A program made the position numbers and the translations under genes. From the NCBI GenBank assembly GCA_026400735.1, contig JAPLOL010000092.1, positions 1 through 46,421 on the forward strand: a stretch of DNA of 46,421 nucleotides, read 5' to 3'. Every line of letters begins with the position of its first letter. Position 1 is the first letter of the stretch. The DNA is from Alphaproteobacteria bacterium. Lineage in GTDB: Bacteria; Pseudomonadota; Alphaproteobacteria; Caulobacterales; Aquidulcibacteraceae. Below, piece after piece: positions 1 through 8,640 of this stretch. The notes beneath the pieces are model-generated. The model did not search any database. It was not told where the DNA came from and saw only the letters and a program-made list of their open reading frames with translations.

Positions 1-66
1 GCGCGTTGGCCGGAAGGCGCGCAAGAAGACTCTAGCTTCGTCATTCCAACGATGCGGTGATCTTCG

Positions 67-261
67 CTAGCAGTCGCGCCCAACGTGCTCCATCAGCCAA
101 CCCTTGATGTGCTGGTATGGATCGCCGCTGCATCTAAAGCGGAATCGTTCCTTGGCGGCGATCGCGAAGAGAAACGCTTGGTGTTCCGTCGCGCGCGACG
201 CTCTTGGTAGCGCGAGCCACTCGCGCACTACGGCGTCGCGCGCGTCGTCCTTGAGCATCAT
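67..261 (-). CDS. small hypothetical protein
   Basis: This encodes 64 residues that I do not recognise. Two ATG codons lie in tandem at the start. The first overlaps the TGA of the upstream gene by four bases (ATGA), so it is probably translated by coupling to that gene. The protein has no signal peptide or membrane segment and is rich in Arg, Ala and aromatic residues, with two Cys (one near the middle, one at the C-terminus). The support is the coupling alone; function is unknown. Confidence 0.55.
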   Translation of the reverse strand: MMLKDDARDAVVREWLALPRASRATEHQAFLFAIAAKERFRFRCSGDPYQHIKGWLMEHVGRDC

Positions 262-758
262 CCTGCCACCATAAGGAATGGCTCCTGCGGGGGCGGAAAC
301 GCCTGGAACAGCGGCTGGGTTTGAGGGGCGGCACCGCGAATGCGAAGTTGCCAGCCAGTGAAGCGAAGAAGGTCAGCGCGCGGACGCACTGGCTCGCCGG
401 CCGCCACATCGATCCATTCCGGTCGATCAGCCTTGTGTTCATCGATCGTCGCCGCGATCAACCAATCGCCGTTGAGATAGGCAATCTCGCCGTGGCGTGG
501 CGGGGCGCTTGAGATGCTGAAGTTCTGCAGCTCTACTGCAAACTCGACCGCTGAAGTGACATCCCACATCGTCTGACGAATCCATGCGGATGATGGACAA
601 AACGCACGGCCGCTGATTGGTACAACCAGGCAGTGCGCGTTGCCTTCTATGCGAACGGGCGCTGAAAAGACGCGCTGCGTGATTCCGCCGATTTCGATTT
701 CGCCCAGCATGAGCGTACCTTTCTCAGCGGATTGGCCGTGGACTAAGTTACCGATCAT
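258..758 (-). CDS. hypothetical protein
   Basis: This encodes a 166-residue soluble protein of unknown function. The frame is open to 866, but that would overlap the divergent HIBCH start at 822. I therefore take the ATG at 758, which leaves about 63 bp between the divergent genes. The sequence looks like a beta-rich domain, with alternating hydrophobic stretches and Gly/Pro turns, and it has a Pro/Gln-rich C-terminus. It is coupled by ATGA to the 64-residue gene downstream. No family recognised. Confidence 0.6.
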   Translation of the reverse strand: MIGNLVHGQSAEKGTLMLGEIEIGGITQRVFSAPVRIEGNAHCLVVPISGRAFCPSSAWIRQTMWDVTSAVEFAVELQNFSISSAPPRHGEIAYLNGDWLIAATIDEHKADRPEWIDVAAGEPVRPRADLLRFTGWQLRIRGAAPQTQPLFQAFPPPQEPFLMVAG

Positions 759-821
759 TGTCAAAAATCCAGAATGAGAACGAACAGAGTCCAAGATCGC
801 CACGGAGTCCGTTAAGAAATC

Positions 822-1901
822 ATGACCGCTGACGTTTTGACCGCCGCCGCCAACGGCCTCGGCCACATCACGCTGAACCGTCCCGCCGCGCTACACGCGC
901 TCAACACCGGCATGTGCGCCGCGATGATCGACGCGCTCGTCACCTGGCGCGACGATCCGGATATTCACGCCATCCTTCTCGATCATGCGCAAGGCACGCG
1001 CGGCTTCTGCGCCGGCGGCGACATTCGCATGATCGCCGAAAGCGGCGCGAAGGACAGCAAAGAAGCGCGCGAGTTCTTCTTCACCGAATATCGCCTCAAT
1101 CATCTCTTGTTCACGTACCCCAAGCCCATCGTCGCGCTGATCGACGGCGTCACCATGGGCGGCGGCGTCGGCATCTCAATGCCCGCGCGTTTTCGCATCG
1201 CCACCGAGAATACGACCTACGCCATGCCCGAAACCGGCATCGGCCTTTTTCCCGACGTCGGCGGCGGCTGGTATCTGCCGCGCAAGCCTGGTCAGATTGG
1301 CATGTGGCTGGCGCTTACCGGCGCGCGATTGAAAGCCGCTGACTGTCTCATCGCCGGCATCGCCACGCATTTCATGCCGACCGAAATTCTCGCCGCCGCC
1401 CGCGCGCAAATCGCCGGCGCGGCGCAAACGCACGACGCTGGCCGCGCTTTGGAGAGTGGCCTCGACGCCCTAAGCGAATCCGCCGGTCGCCCGAAGGAGC
1501 TGACGTCCGAGAACGTCGAGCGCATCAACCGCGTCTTCGCTCTGGACTCCGTTGAAGCCATTTTCGCCGCGCTTGAGTCCGATAACAGCGACTGGGCGCG
1601 CGCGCAGCTCACGACGCTCAAAACCAAATCGCCGCAAGCGATGAAGGTCAGCTTCCGTCAAATGCGTGAAGGCGCGAAGATGGCGAGCTTCGCCGACGAA
1701 ATGCGCAGCGAATATCGCCTCGCGTTCCGCGTCGCCTCGCGCCACGATTTCCAAGAAGGCGTGCGCGCGCTGATCGTCGACAAAGACAACAAGCCAGTCT
1801 GGAATCCCGCCACACTGGATGGCGTCAGCGATGCATTGCTCGACGAACTCTTCGCGCCACTGCCATCCGCCGACGAATGGACACCGCTCGTCGCAGATTG
1901 A
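822..1901 (+). CDS. 3-hydroxyisobutyryl-CoA hydrolase (enoyl-CoA hydratase/isomerase family)
   Basis: Crotonase-fold enzyme of 359 residues. HIBCH enzymes hydrolyse 3-hydroxyisobutyryl-CoA to free 3-hydroxyisobutyrate in cytosolic valine degradation. Visible are the CoA/oxyanion motif CAGGDI (63-68), the Gly-rich MGGGVG (112-117) and the HIBCH signature MPETGIGLFPDVGG (135-148). The last contains Glu137 and Asp145, which match the family's catalytic acids. The length and the C-terminal helical extension fit HIBCH better than a 260-residue enoyl-CoA hydratase. The next enzyme of the pathway, 3-hydroxyisobutyrate dehydrogenase, lies 0.7 kb downstream on the same strand. No strong ribosome binding site is visible before the ATG. 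Confidence 0.9.
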   Translation: MTADVLTAAANGLGHITLNRPAALHALNTGMCAAMIDALVTWRDDPDIHAILLDHAQGTRGFCAGGDIRMIAESGAKDSKEAREFFFTEYRLNHLLFTYPKPIVALIDGVTMGGGVGISMPARFRIATENTTYAMPETGIGLFPDVGGGWYLPRKPGQIGMWLALTGARLKAADCLIAGIATHFMPTEILAAARAQIAGAAQTHDAGRALESGLDALSESAGRPKELTSENVERINRVFALDSVEAIFAALESDNSDWARAQLTTLKTKSPQAMKVSFRQMREGAKMASFADEMRSEYRLAFRVASRHDFQEGVRALIVDKDNKPVWNPATLDGVSDALLDELFAPLPSADEWTPLVAD

Positions 1902-1973
1902 TCGACCTCACCGCCACGTGATTGGCGCGCCGCGCCTACGCCCTCGACAAAGCCGCGTCAGATGAGGGGACAC

Positions 1974-2483
1974 ATGCAAAAACTGATCGCGATGCTTGCT
2001 GCTGCCGCGGCGCTTTTCGGCACGGCCCATGCCGCCGAGTTGCACTACACCGCGACGCTCGCTGGCAATCAGTACCCCACCGAAACCGGTTCAGCCGCCA
2101 CCGGCCAAGCCATGATCGTCGTCGACACCGCCACCCAAACCATCGACGCCAACGTCACGATCACCGGAATCCGAGTGGATCAACTCGCGCAACACTTAGC
2201 GCACAGCCGTATGGGCCCAATGCATCTCCATCGTTACCAGGGCGACGACGTCACGCTCATCATGCCGTTCCCATTCGGCGCGACCTACACTGAAACCGCC
2301 GACGGCTTCACCGTCGCCATCGTCGACTACCCTTACGCCGACGCCGCCCAAGCCGTGCGCTCGGATCTCTCGTTCGATCAATTCATCGCCGCACTCGGCA
2401 CAGACCCGATCTATCTCAACGTCCACACCGAGGCTTTCGGTGACGGCGAGATCGCCGGCCGCGTCAGCGCCGCCGCGCATTAA
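1974..2483 (+). CDS. CHRD domain-containing secreted protein
   Basis: A 169-residue exported protein. A signal peptide occupies residues 1-20 and ends AHA-A. The mature part resembles a CHRD (chordin-like) domain: an early LxYTATLxG, a Gly-x-Ala strand pattern, a central MHLH motif and a C-terminal YLNVHTEAFGDGEIAGRV segment typical of CHRD ends. The ATG at 1974 is preferred over that at 1962 because GAGGGG lies seven bases upstream. It sits between two valine-degradation genes on the same strand. Bacterial CHRD proteins have no assigned reaction, and I infer no role in valine metabolism. Confidence 0.8.
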   Translation: MQKLIAMLAAAAALFGTAHAAELHYTATLAGNQYPTETGSAATGQAMIVVDTATQTIDANVTITGIRVDQLAQHLAHSRMGPMHLHRYQGDDVTLIMPFPFGATYTETADGFTVAIVDYPYADAAQAVRSDLSFDQFIAALGTDPIYLNVHTEAFGDGEIAGRVSAAAH

Positions 2484-2608
2484 CGAATCTGCCCCACAAC
2501 TAACGGCGTGCATCAGGCTCAAACCCAGGCGCGCGCTGCATTCGCGCGTCCGCCGCTTGTCCCGACGCGCCCGCGCGCTAAGACAAACCAAACAAGGAGC
2601 GCACTCTC

Positions 2609-3511
2609 ATGACCCGCGTCGCATTCATCGGCCTCGGCAATATGGGCTCGGGCATGGCCGCCAATCAGGCCAAGGCCGGACGCGAAGTCGTCGCCTTCGA
2701 TCTCTCCGCCGATGCACTTGCACGCGCTAAAGAGCAGGGCATGACGCCCGCGTCGAGCGCTGGCGAAGCCTGCAAAGACGCTGACATCGTCATCACCATG
2801 CTGCCGGCCGGCCAGCACGTGCGCGACATCTACCTCGAAGCGATCCTGCCCAACGCGCCGCGAGACGCGCTGCTCATCGATTGCTCCACCATCGACGTCG
2901 ACGGCGCCCGGACCGTCGCGCGCGATGCTTCGATGCAAGGCTTCCGCACCGCTGACGCTCCAGTGTCTGGTGGAACTGCAGCCGCTACTGGCGGCACGCT
3001 CACCTTCATGGTCGGCTGCCGCGAGCAGGACTTCGCCGATGTCGAAGAAGCGCTGAAGCCGATGGCCAAGGCGATTATCCGCGCTGGCGATAGTGGCACC
3101 GGTCAGGCGGCGAAGATCTGCAACAACATGCTGCTCGGCATTTCGATGATCGCGACCAGCGAGGCCTTCGCACTGGCTGAATCGCTTGGACTCGATGCGC
3201 AAAAGTTCTTCGACATCTCGTCCAAGGCCTCCGGCCAAAATTGGTCGATGACTTCGTATTGCCCGTGGCCGGGCCCGGTGCCGGCCGCGCCGTCAAATCG
3301 CGACTACGAGGGCGGCTTTGCCGCGGCGATGATGCTGAAGGATCTGAAGCTCGCCTACGACGCGGCTGGCATCTCGGGCGCGCCAACGCCCCTCGGAACC
3401 AACGCCATGGTTATCTTCGATGACCTCGTCGCTGCGGGTTACGGCGGCAAGGACTTCTCCATCGTCCTGCAAATGCTGCGCGGAACGCTGCCGGTCCTAA
3501 ACCGCGAATAG
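2609..3511 (+). CDS. mmsB: 3-hydroxyisobutyrate dehydrogenase
   Basis: NAD-dependent beta-hydroxyacid dehydrogenase of 300 residues. It oxidises 3-hydroxyisobutyrate to methylmalonate semialdehyde, the step after HIBCH in valine breakdown. The Rossmann motif GLGNMG is at 8-13, the substrate-binding DAPVSGG at 116-122, and the catalytic Lys169 lies in GQAAKICNN. AAGGAG precedes the ATG. The 3' end overlaps the convergent receiver gene by 15 bp. Motifs and length match the HIBADH family fully, and the context excludes most tartronate semialdehyde reductase readings. Confidence 0.93.
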   Translation: MTRVAFIGLGNMGSGMAANQAKAGREVVAFDLSADALARAKEQGMTPASSAGEACKDADIVITMLPAGQHVRDIYLEAILPNAPRDALLIDCSTIDVDGARTVARDASMQGFRTADAPVSGGTAAATGGTLTFMVGCREQDFADVEEALKPMAKAIIRAGDSGTGQAAKICNNMLLGISMIATSEAFALAESLGLDAQKFFDISSKASGQNWSMTSYCPWPGPVPAAPSNRDYEGGFAAAMMLKDLKLAYDAAGISGAPTPLGTNAMVIFDDLVAAGYGGKDFSIVLQMLRGTLPVLNRE

Positions 3512-3877
3512 CTCGTTGATCGCCGCGAGCAGGGCGCTCGGCGGCACAGGCTTCACCAGCACCGCATCCGCGCCAGCCGCGCGCGCCGCGTCCGCGTGAG
3601 CACTGCTGGCGTCACCGCTGAGCATGATGATCTTCGGCGCGCCGAACGCGCTCTCGCCGCGCACCTCAGCGAGGAACGCGAGCCCATCCATGCCCGGCAT
3701 GTTCTTGTCGGCGAGTATCAAGCTCGCTGGCCGCGCTCTTAAAGCCGTCAAAGCCTCGTTGGCGCTCGCAGCAGCGCGCAGCTTCGCGACGCCAACCTTC
3801 GTGAACACGCGGGTTAGCAGCGCACGCATCGCCTCGTGATCGTCCACGATCAGCACGTCTAGATCCGCAAGCTCCAT
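3497..3877 (-). CDS. single-domain response regulator (CheY-like receiver)
   Basis: A 126-residue stand-alone receiver domain with no output domain. The acidic pocket is Asp12/Asp13, the phospho-acceptor is Asp57 (in LILADKNMPGMDG), the switch residue is Ser87 and the conserved Lys is Lys109 in VLVKP. It is therefore expected to be phosphorylatable and to act by protein-protein contact. No histidine kinase is nearby, so its partner is unknown. Its 3' end overlaps mmsB on the opposite strand. Confidence 0.9.
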   Translation of the reverse strand: MELADLDVLIVDDHEAMRALLTRVFTKVGVAKLRAAASANEALTALRARPASLILADKNMPGMDGLAFLAEVRGESAFGAPKIIMLSGDASSAHADAARAAGADAVLVKPVPPSALLAAINELFAV

Positions 3878-3912
3878 CCGTTCGCCTTAGCTTGCGTCGC
3901 GCCCAAAACAAA

Positions 3913-3938
3913 ACGGCCGGAGCTTTCGCTCCGGCCGT
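3913..3938 (-). terminator. Rho-independent terminator of the TonB receptor gene
   Basis: A perfect 11-bp stem (3913-3923 with 3928-3938) has a 4-nt loop. On the minus strand it is followed by a T-rich tract (TTTTGTTTT). It lies 23 bases past the receptor stop and just upstream of the receiver gene, so it separates the two units. Confidence 0.85.
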
Positions 3939-3961
3939 CAGCCTCAGTTCTAGTGAACTGA

Positions 3962-6613
3962 TTAGTACTGCAGGCGAACCGAGACGCCGTAGGTGCGTGG
4001 CTCGTTCGGGAACACGACGCGTGAGTTTTGCAGCGGCGGCGCGAAGGCGCCGACGAAGTAAAACTCGTCCGTCAGGTTCTGACCGAACAGCTCCACCGAC
4101 CAACGCTCGTTTTGCGGGCCGATGCCGACGCGGCCGTTGAACACTGCGAACGATCCTTGGTCGGTGTTCGCGGTGCGGTTCAACGTTTGCGTCCGGTATT
4201 CGCTGTTCCAGCGACCGTCGAGATAGAACAGCGCACCGAGGTTGGCGCTGATCGGCACGCGGTAAGCGATCGCGCCCGTCGCAACCCATTCCGGCGCGAA
4301 CGAGAGCGGGTCGCCAGCGTTGATCGTGTTCGGGATCGGGTCGAGTGCGTTGAACGTGACCGTGCTGTCGTAATAGGCGTCGGTGTAGGTGACGCCGGCA
4401 TTGATGTTCAGGCCTTCAAACGGGTTGGCGGCCATTTCCAGTTCGACACCTTGGCTGATCACTTCCGGCACGTTGCGCGTGATGAAGTTGAAGCCGTTGA
4501 AGTTGTTCGACTGGTAGTCGTGGATCTGCTGATAGAAGCCCGTGACGTTGAACGTCGTCGTGCCGCCGAACAGCGTCGTCTTGATGCCAGCTTCGTAGGA
4601 GTCCGTGAACTCAGGCTCGAAGGCCAGTTGGCCGACATTGAGCGCTGAGGCGCTTGTGGTCGACGGACGGATCGAGAAGCCCGAACGGTCGATGTTGAAA
4701 CCGCCCGCTTTGTAGCCGCGCGAGTAGCCGCCGTAGATCATCACGTCGTCGTTCAGGTGGTAGGCCAGCGAGGCCGTGCCGCTGAACTCGTTCTCTTGAC
4801 GGCTGCCAGTCCAGTGGCCGTTTGCGATCGGGTTGACGGCTGGGTTGCAAGCCAGCGCCATTGCCGTTGCGCCTGACGCCGTACCTTCGATGAAGCGCAC
4901 GATGCCGAGCGGGAAGCCAGGAGCGGCAGTGTTGGTGCCGAGCAGACCAGTCGTCGCCAATTCCATTTGTTGGAGCGAGGCGCAGGTTGGGTTCACGGCG
5001 TTCAGGTTGGCGTCGAGATCCTTGGTTTCGTCGCTGTAGCGAGCGCCCAGCGTGAGGATCAAGTTGTCCGTCAGGCTGATCTCGTTGTGCGTGAACACCG
5101 AGAGACTTTGCGTCTGAACGTTCCAAACGTCAGCTTGTTGGCCGTTGCCGGCGACTGTCTGAACGAGGCTGCCCGCGTTCGGGCCAGGGTTCACGCTGAG
5201 GATCGCGAGGTTCGCGGCCAACAGTTGAGCCGGGCTCATGCGGCCTGGCGCAACGCCAGCAAACGGGCCCGCCGGATTGTTCAGCACGCCTTGGAAGATC
5301 GACGGCACGCCGCCGCCGCAGATGTTGAACAGTTCAACCGTCGACGGCGACGCGGCGCAGAGGCCCGAGACCGCAGCGTTGCTGAACGCTGAAGCTTGAG
5401 CGCCAACGCGGATCGTGTCCGTCTGATCGATCGACTCGTCGGCGTAGAACGCGCCAACCAACCAGTTCACGCGGCCAACTTCGCCTTGCAAACGGATTTC
5501 TTGGGTGAAGTTCTCGATGCCGACTTCGAGGCCATCGCGATAGGCGATGTCAGCCCGGGTGAAGTCGATGTCTTGGTCACGCACGGCCTTCCAGTCGCGC
5601 ACCGCGGTGATCGACGTCAGGTTGATGCCGCCGAGGTCCCAATCGAGTTGGCCTGAGAAGCCGATTTCTTCCGTCGTTTCGCCGTAGCCGCGACCCGAGG
5701 TCACGCTCATGAGGCGCGCTTCCGGGTTGATCGGCGGCACGCCGCCGTTCGCACTTGGCGTGGCGCCACCGCCGCCGGTGAGGGCAGAGATGATCGCGGT
5801 GGTCGTGCCGTAGCTGACATAGACCGCGCCGCAGCAAACTGAATCGCTTTCAGCGGCGTCGAGGATCAGGCGGAGCGAAGCATCCGGGCTGATGTCCCAA
5901 AGCGCTTGGCCACGGGCTGACCAGCGGCTCGAGCTGTTGATGTCGTCGCCGGTTGTCGTGTCGGTGATGTAGCCGCCGCGATCACGAACAACGCCGTCAA
6001 AGCGAAGCGCGAGACTGTCGCTGACCGGCATGTTCACGCCGGCTTCGAGGCCGACTTCTTCGAGGTCGTCGAGGCCGTAATCGCCTTGGATGTACATGCC
6101 CGGCTCGAAGCGCGGACCCGCCGACACGACGCTGATGGCGCCGGCCGAGGTGTTGCGGCCGAACAGCGTGCCTTGTGGGCCGCGCAGGATTTCGACGCGC
6201 TCAAGTTCAGGAAGATCGGCGAGGGCTGCACCAGCGCGAGCGCGATACACACCGTCGATGAAGATGCCGACGGCGCCTTCGAAGCCTGGGTTGTCCGAAC
6301 CAGTGCCGATGCCGCGAATACGGGCGATCGTGCCGGAGGAATTCGATTGGCCCGTGCCCATTTGCAGCGACGGCGCGACTTGCGTCACGTCGCGCAGATC
6401 TTGCACGCCCGAGTTTTCGAGTTGTTCGCCGCTAACGGCCGTAACGGCCAACGGGACGTCTTGGATCGCAGCCGCGCGACCCGTCGCGGTAACGACGATT
6501 TCGTCGGTTACTTCATCTGAATCTTGGGCCAGAGCGGGCGACGCAAGCGCACCCATTGCCGCGAGCGACGCGCCCGAAAGCAGAATCCGACCCCAATTTG
6601 ACTTTTTGCTCAT
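3962..6613 (-). CDS. TonB-dependent outer-membrane receptor
   Basis: An 883-residue outer-membrane barrel that should import a ligand using TonB energy. The start is ATG 6613, with GGAGGAC just upstream. The signal peptide (1-30) ends ALA-Q. A TonB-box-like DEIVVTATGR follows, then a plug domain (SLQMGTGQSNSSG, RGIGTGSDNPGFEG, LRGPQGTLFGRNTSAGAI) and a beta-barrel with C-terminal GVSVRLQY ending in the usual aromatic residue. It belongs to the Caulobacter/sphingomonad-type receptors whose plug carries the LRGPQGTLFGRN signature. No transport or enzyme gene adjoins it, so its substrate cannot be assigned. Confidence 0.93.
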   Translation of the reverse strand: MSKKSNWGRILLSGASLAAMGALASPALAQDSDEVTDEIVVTATGRAAAIQDVPLAVTAVSGEQLENSGVQDLRDVTQVAPSLQMGTGQSNSSGTIARIRGIGTGSDNPGFEGAVGIFIDGVYRARAGAALADLPELERVEILRGPQGTLFGRNTSAGAISVVSAGPRFEPGMYIQGDYGLDDLEEVGLEAGVNMPVSDSLALRFDGVVRDRGGYITDTTTGDDINSSSRWSARGQALWDISPDASLRLILDAAESDSVCCGAVYVSYGTTTAIISALTGGGGATPSANGGVPPINPEARLMSVTSGRGYGETTEEIGFSGQLDWDLGGINLTSITAVRDWKAVRDQDIDFTRADIAYRDGLEVGIENFTQEIRLQGEVGRVNWLVGAFYADESIDQTDTIRVGAQASAFSNAAVSGLCAASPSTVELFNICGGGVPSIFQGVLNNPAGPFAGVAPGRMSPAQLLAANLAILSVNPGPNAGSLVQTVAGNGQQADVWNVQTQSLSVFTHNEISLTDNLILTLGARYSDETKDLDANLNAVNPTCASLQQMELATTGLLGTNTAAPGFPLGIVRFIEGTASGATAMALACNPAVNPIANGHWTGSRQENEFSGTASLAYHLNDDVMIYGGYSRGYKAGGFNIDRSGFSIRPSTTSASALNVGQLAFEPEFTDSYEAGIKTTLFGGTTTFNVTGFYQQIHDYQSNNFNGFNFITRNVPEVISQGVELEMAANPFEGLNINAGVTYTDAYYDSTVTFNALDPIPNTINAGDPLSFAPEWVATGAIAYRVPISANLGALFYLDGRWNSEYRTQTLNRTANTDQGSFAVFNGRVGIGPQNERWSVELFGQNLTDEFYFVGAFAPPLQNSRVVFPNEPRTYGVSVRLQY

Positions 6614-6987
6614 CGCCGTCCTCCCAGTGCCCGGAGCGCCTTCTTGTGGGCGTCCGCGGCAGACCAATGGCGTAGTCGGGCTGACGAGCGGGTACTCCCC
6701 CCGCGCCCTACCTGTCCGTGGGCGCTATAGCAGGGGCTAACCCTATGTGTGTCAACATATGGGCACGGTATAACTTGACGCCAGCGTCATGCCGACCTGC
6801 GCATGAGGCGGCGCGGTCACACTCACCTGAGGTCAGTGTCAGCTGCGCCTAGTTCGTTTGGCCTAGAGGCAAGATTTGCCTCACAGGGTCATGCGCTCAG
6901 AGGTGTCTGTTTACGTTAGGGAATGCTACCTTGGCGTGTCGGACGCCCGCCTATCCGCGCTGCCTCGCGCCGCTATAAGCGGAATCA
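6614..6987. other. 374-bp divergent intergenic region between the TonB receptor and queC
   Basis: No gene is seen here. It holds the receptor's leader and likely promoter. At 6866-6882 there is a perfect 7-bp inverted repeat with a 3-nt spacer (GAGGCAA-GAT-TTGCCTC), about 105 bp upstream of queC, which could be an operator or a short hairpin. I see no convincing preQ1 riboswitch pattern. The segment 6741-6790 is noticeably more AT-rich than its surroundings. Confidence 0.5.
6727..6755 (-). promoter_or_regulatory. putative sigma-70-type promoter of the TonB receptor gene
   Basis: On the minus strand a perfect TTGACA (complement of 6750-6755) is followed, 17 bases later, by TGCTAT (complement of 6727-6732). 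This would start transcription near 6720 and give a leader of about 105 nt. The -10 match is weak (3 of 6), so this is an inference from spacing and the perfect -35. Confidence 0.45.
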
Positions 6988-7689
6988 ATGTCGACCGCGC
7001 TTGTCCTATTTTCTGCCGGCCAAGATTCGGCGACCTGTTTGGCGTGGGCGCTCAACGCCTTCGACCGCGTAGAGACGATCGGGTTCGCCTACGGCCAGCG
7101 TCACGCCGTCGAGTTGGACCAGCGGCCAATCCTCCGGGACGCCATAGCAGCGCTGCGCCCTGAATGGGCGGCACGGCTCGGTGAGGACACCGTTGTCGAC
7201 CTCTCCGGTTACGGCGCGCTAGCCGAAAGCGCGCTCACGGCCGATCGAGCGATCGAGATGCTGGAGAGCGGCCTGCCCAGCACGTTCGTGCCTGGCCGCA
7301 ACCTCGTGTTTCTCTCGGTCGCCGCCGCGCACGCTTATCGCCGGAGCGCTTCAACCCTCGTCGGCGGCATGTGCGAGACAGACTATTCCGGCTACCCCGA
7401 CTGCCGGCGTGAGACCATCGACGCGATGGAGCAGACGCTTTCGTTGGGCCTTGCAGCACCGCTCAAAATCGCGACCCCGCTCATGCACCTAACAAAGGCG
7501 CAGACCTGGGCGCTCGCGCACGATCTCGGCGCCAACGCGCTCGTGGAAGCGATCCTGGAGCACAGCCACACCTGCTACGAAGGTGATCGCTCGAAACGCC
7601 ATGACTGGGGCTATGGATGTGGTGTTTGCCCAGCATGTGAGCTGCGCGCCAACGGCTGGCGCGAGTGGTCCGCCCTCAAGGCTTTTTGA
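6988..7689 (+). CDS. queC: 7-cyano-7-deazaguanine synthase QueC
   Basis: A 233-residue ATP-dependent enzyme that converts 7-carboxy-7-deazaguanine to preQ0 in queuosine synthesis. The PP-loop SAGQDS is at 9-14 (SGGxDS in most homologues, so one Gly is Ala here). The zinc site is Cys196, Cys211, Cys214 and Cys217 (GCGVCPAC). The motif [11 protein letters not shown] is also typical. queD and queE are not in the window, so the gene stands alone between divergent and convergent neighbours. Confidence 0.95.
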   Translation: MSTALVLFSAGQDSATCLAWALNAFDRVETIGFAYGQRHAVELDQRPILRDAIAALRPEWAARLGEDTVVDLSGYGALAESALTADRAIEMLESGLPSTFVPGRNLVFLSVAAAHAYRRSASTLVGGMCETDYSGYPDCRRETIDAMEQTLSLGLAAPLKIATPLMHLTKAQTWALAHDLGANALVEAILEHSHTCYEGDRSKRHDWGYGCGVCPACELRANGWREWSALKAF

Positions 7690-7704
7690 GAGGCGAGAAA
7701 CGCC

Positions 7705-7748
7705 AGGGCGGGCGAGCGAACGGGGAAAGGGGCCCTAAGACCCGCCCT
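7705..7748. terminator. possible hairpin between queC and the convergent gene
   Basis: Inverted repeat AGGGCGGG (7705-7712) and CCCGCCCT (7741-7748) enclose 28 nt in the convergent intergenic space. There is no clear T-tract, so it may act only as a weak terminator or a 3'-end stabiliser. Confidence 0.3.
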
Positions 7749-7761
7749 AGCGCGTGCCGAC

Positions 7762-8253
7762 TTATCGCGGGGTAGCGACGTATGCGTCGGCGACTTTCAC
7801 GGCGAATTGGCGAATGGCGCGGCGCGCCTCTGTCCAAGTCGTAGCTGGGCCCACAACATCCGAAAGCGAATGATTGTAGCCGCGATGCGTGACTTCCGTG
7901 GTCGCGCCATTGGCGCCGCGCACCGTTGCGCGAAGCTCTGCGCCACCAATCGAAATGCTGCTGAAATCGAGCGAAGGCCGATCAAGCAATTGCTGCATGG
8001 TCGGCCGGTTAGGCTCTGCATCAACGATTGTAACGTCGATGCTTGCAGATTCGGCCGACACGCCGCGACGTGTGAGTTCGCGGGAAATCGCGTCGGTGAC
8101 AGCCGCGCGCAGGACCTCGCCCTCGCGCACCCCGTAGGTCTCCTCGAGTGAGCTTTGAAATTCCGGTGAGAATGAAACGGGCGTCGATTGCGCCCAGGCC
8201 GGTGCTGCGAATGCAAGCACGGCGGCGCTAGCGAGAAAGTATCGGATACGCAT
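7762..8253 (-). CDS. hypothetical periplasmic protein
   Basis: A 163-residue protein with a clear signal peptide (1-21, cleavage AWA-Q). The mature part has mixed alpha/beta character. It mentions a TYGVREGEVLRAAVTDAI stretch, a central beta region and a C-terminal helix (ARRAIRQFAVKVADAYV). I do not recognise the family. It is followed (upstream on the chromosome) by an independent queC unit. No enzymatic motif seen. Confidence 0.75.
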   Translation of the reverse strand: MRIRYFLASAAVLAFAAPAWAQSTPVSFSPEFQSSLEETYGVREGEVLRAAVTDAISRELTRRGVSAESASIDVTIVDAEPNRPTMQQLLDRPSLDFSSISIGGAELRATVRGANGATTEVTHRGYNHSLSDVVGPATTWTEARRAIRQFAVKVADAYVATPR

Positions 8254-8343
8254 TGGCGGCTCCCACAGCGTTGGTCGCTACGACTATGCCAGCGTGTCGC
8301 GCCGTTTGACTACTCACGTTCGCGTCAAACGACGCGGCCAACA

Positions 8344-8568
8344 TCAATGATGATGGCGATCATCCTTGTGGTCGTCGTCATCATCATCATCGCCCGGTGT
8401 GGCCGCGTCGATGACCGCGCCTGTAACATCAACGGTTGCGCCAACCACCGCGCCCGTAACGCCGACTGCGGCGCCGACCACCGCACCGGTTGCGCCAACG
8501 GCCGCGCCAACAAGGCATGAGGCGAGCAAAGGCGCCGCCAACAGCAGAACTATTAGAGATCGGATCAT
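8344..8568 (-). CDS. small lipoprotein with Gly/Ala/Val repeats and an Asp/His tail
   Basis: A 74-residue predicted lipoprotein. The signal peptide has lipobox LASC with Cys17. About 40 residues then repeat a degenerate GAxVGxTGAVV unit, roughly every 11 residues. The C-terminus is seven consecutive Asp followed by a short His/Lys/Asp stretch ending in three His. The repeat part could lie in or on the membrane and the tail could bind divalent metal, but both are inferences. ATG 8568 is chosen because the frame above it has no signal-peptide character. Its family resembles other tiny Gly-Ala lipoproteins of Gram-negatives. Confidence 0.75.
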   Translation of the reverse strand: MIRSLIVLLLAAPLLASCLVGAAVGATGAVVGAAVGVTGAVVGATVDVTGAVIDAATPGDDDDDDDHKDDRHHH

Positions 8569-8640
8569 GATGAAGTCCCGCCGACAAAGCGCGGGAACCG
8601 TGCTCGTGTGTTCAATACTTAGCAAGCGCGCGGCGCAGCC

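Noticed and set aside
6866-6987. preQ1 riboswitch upstream of queC
   Set aside because: There is only a 7-bp hairpin far upstream; no pseudoknot-forming A-rich tail or sequestered ribosome site is visible.
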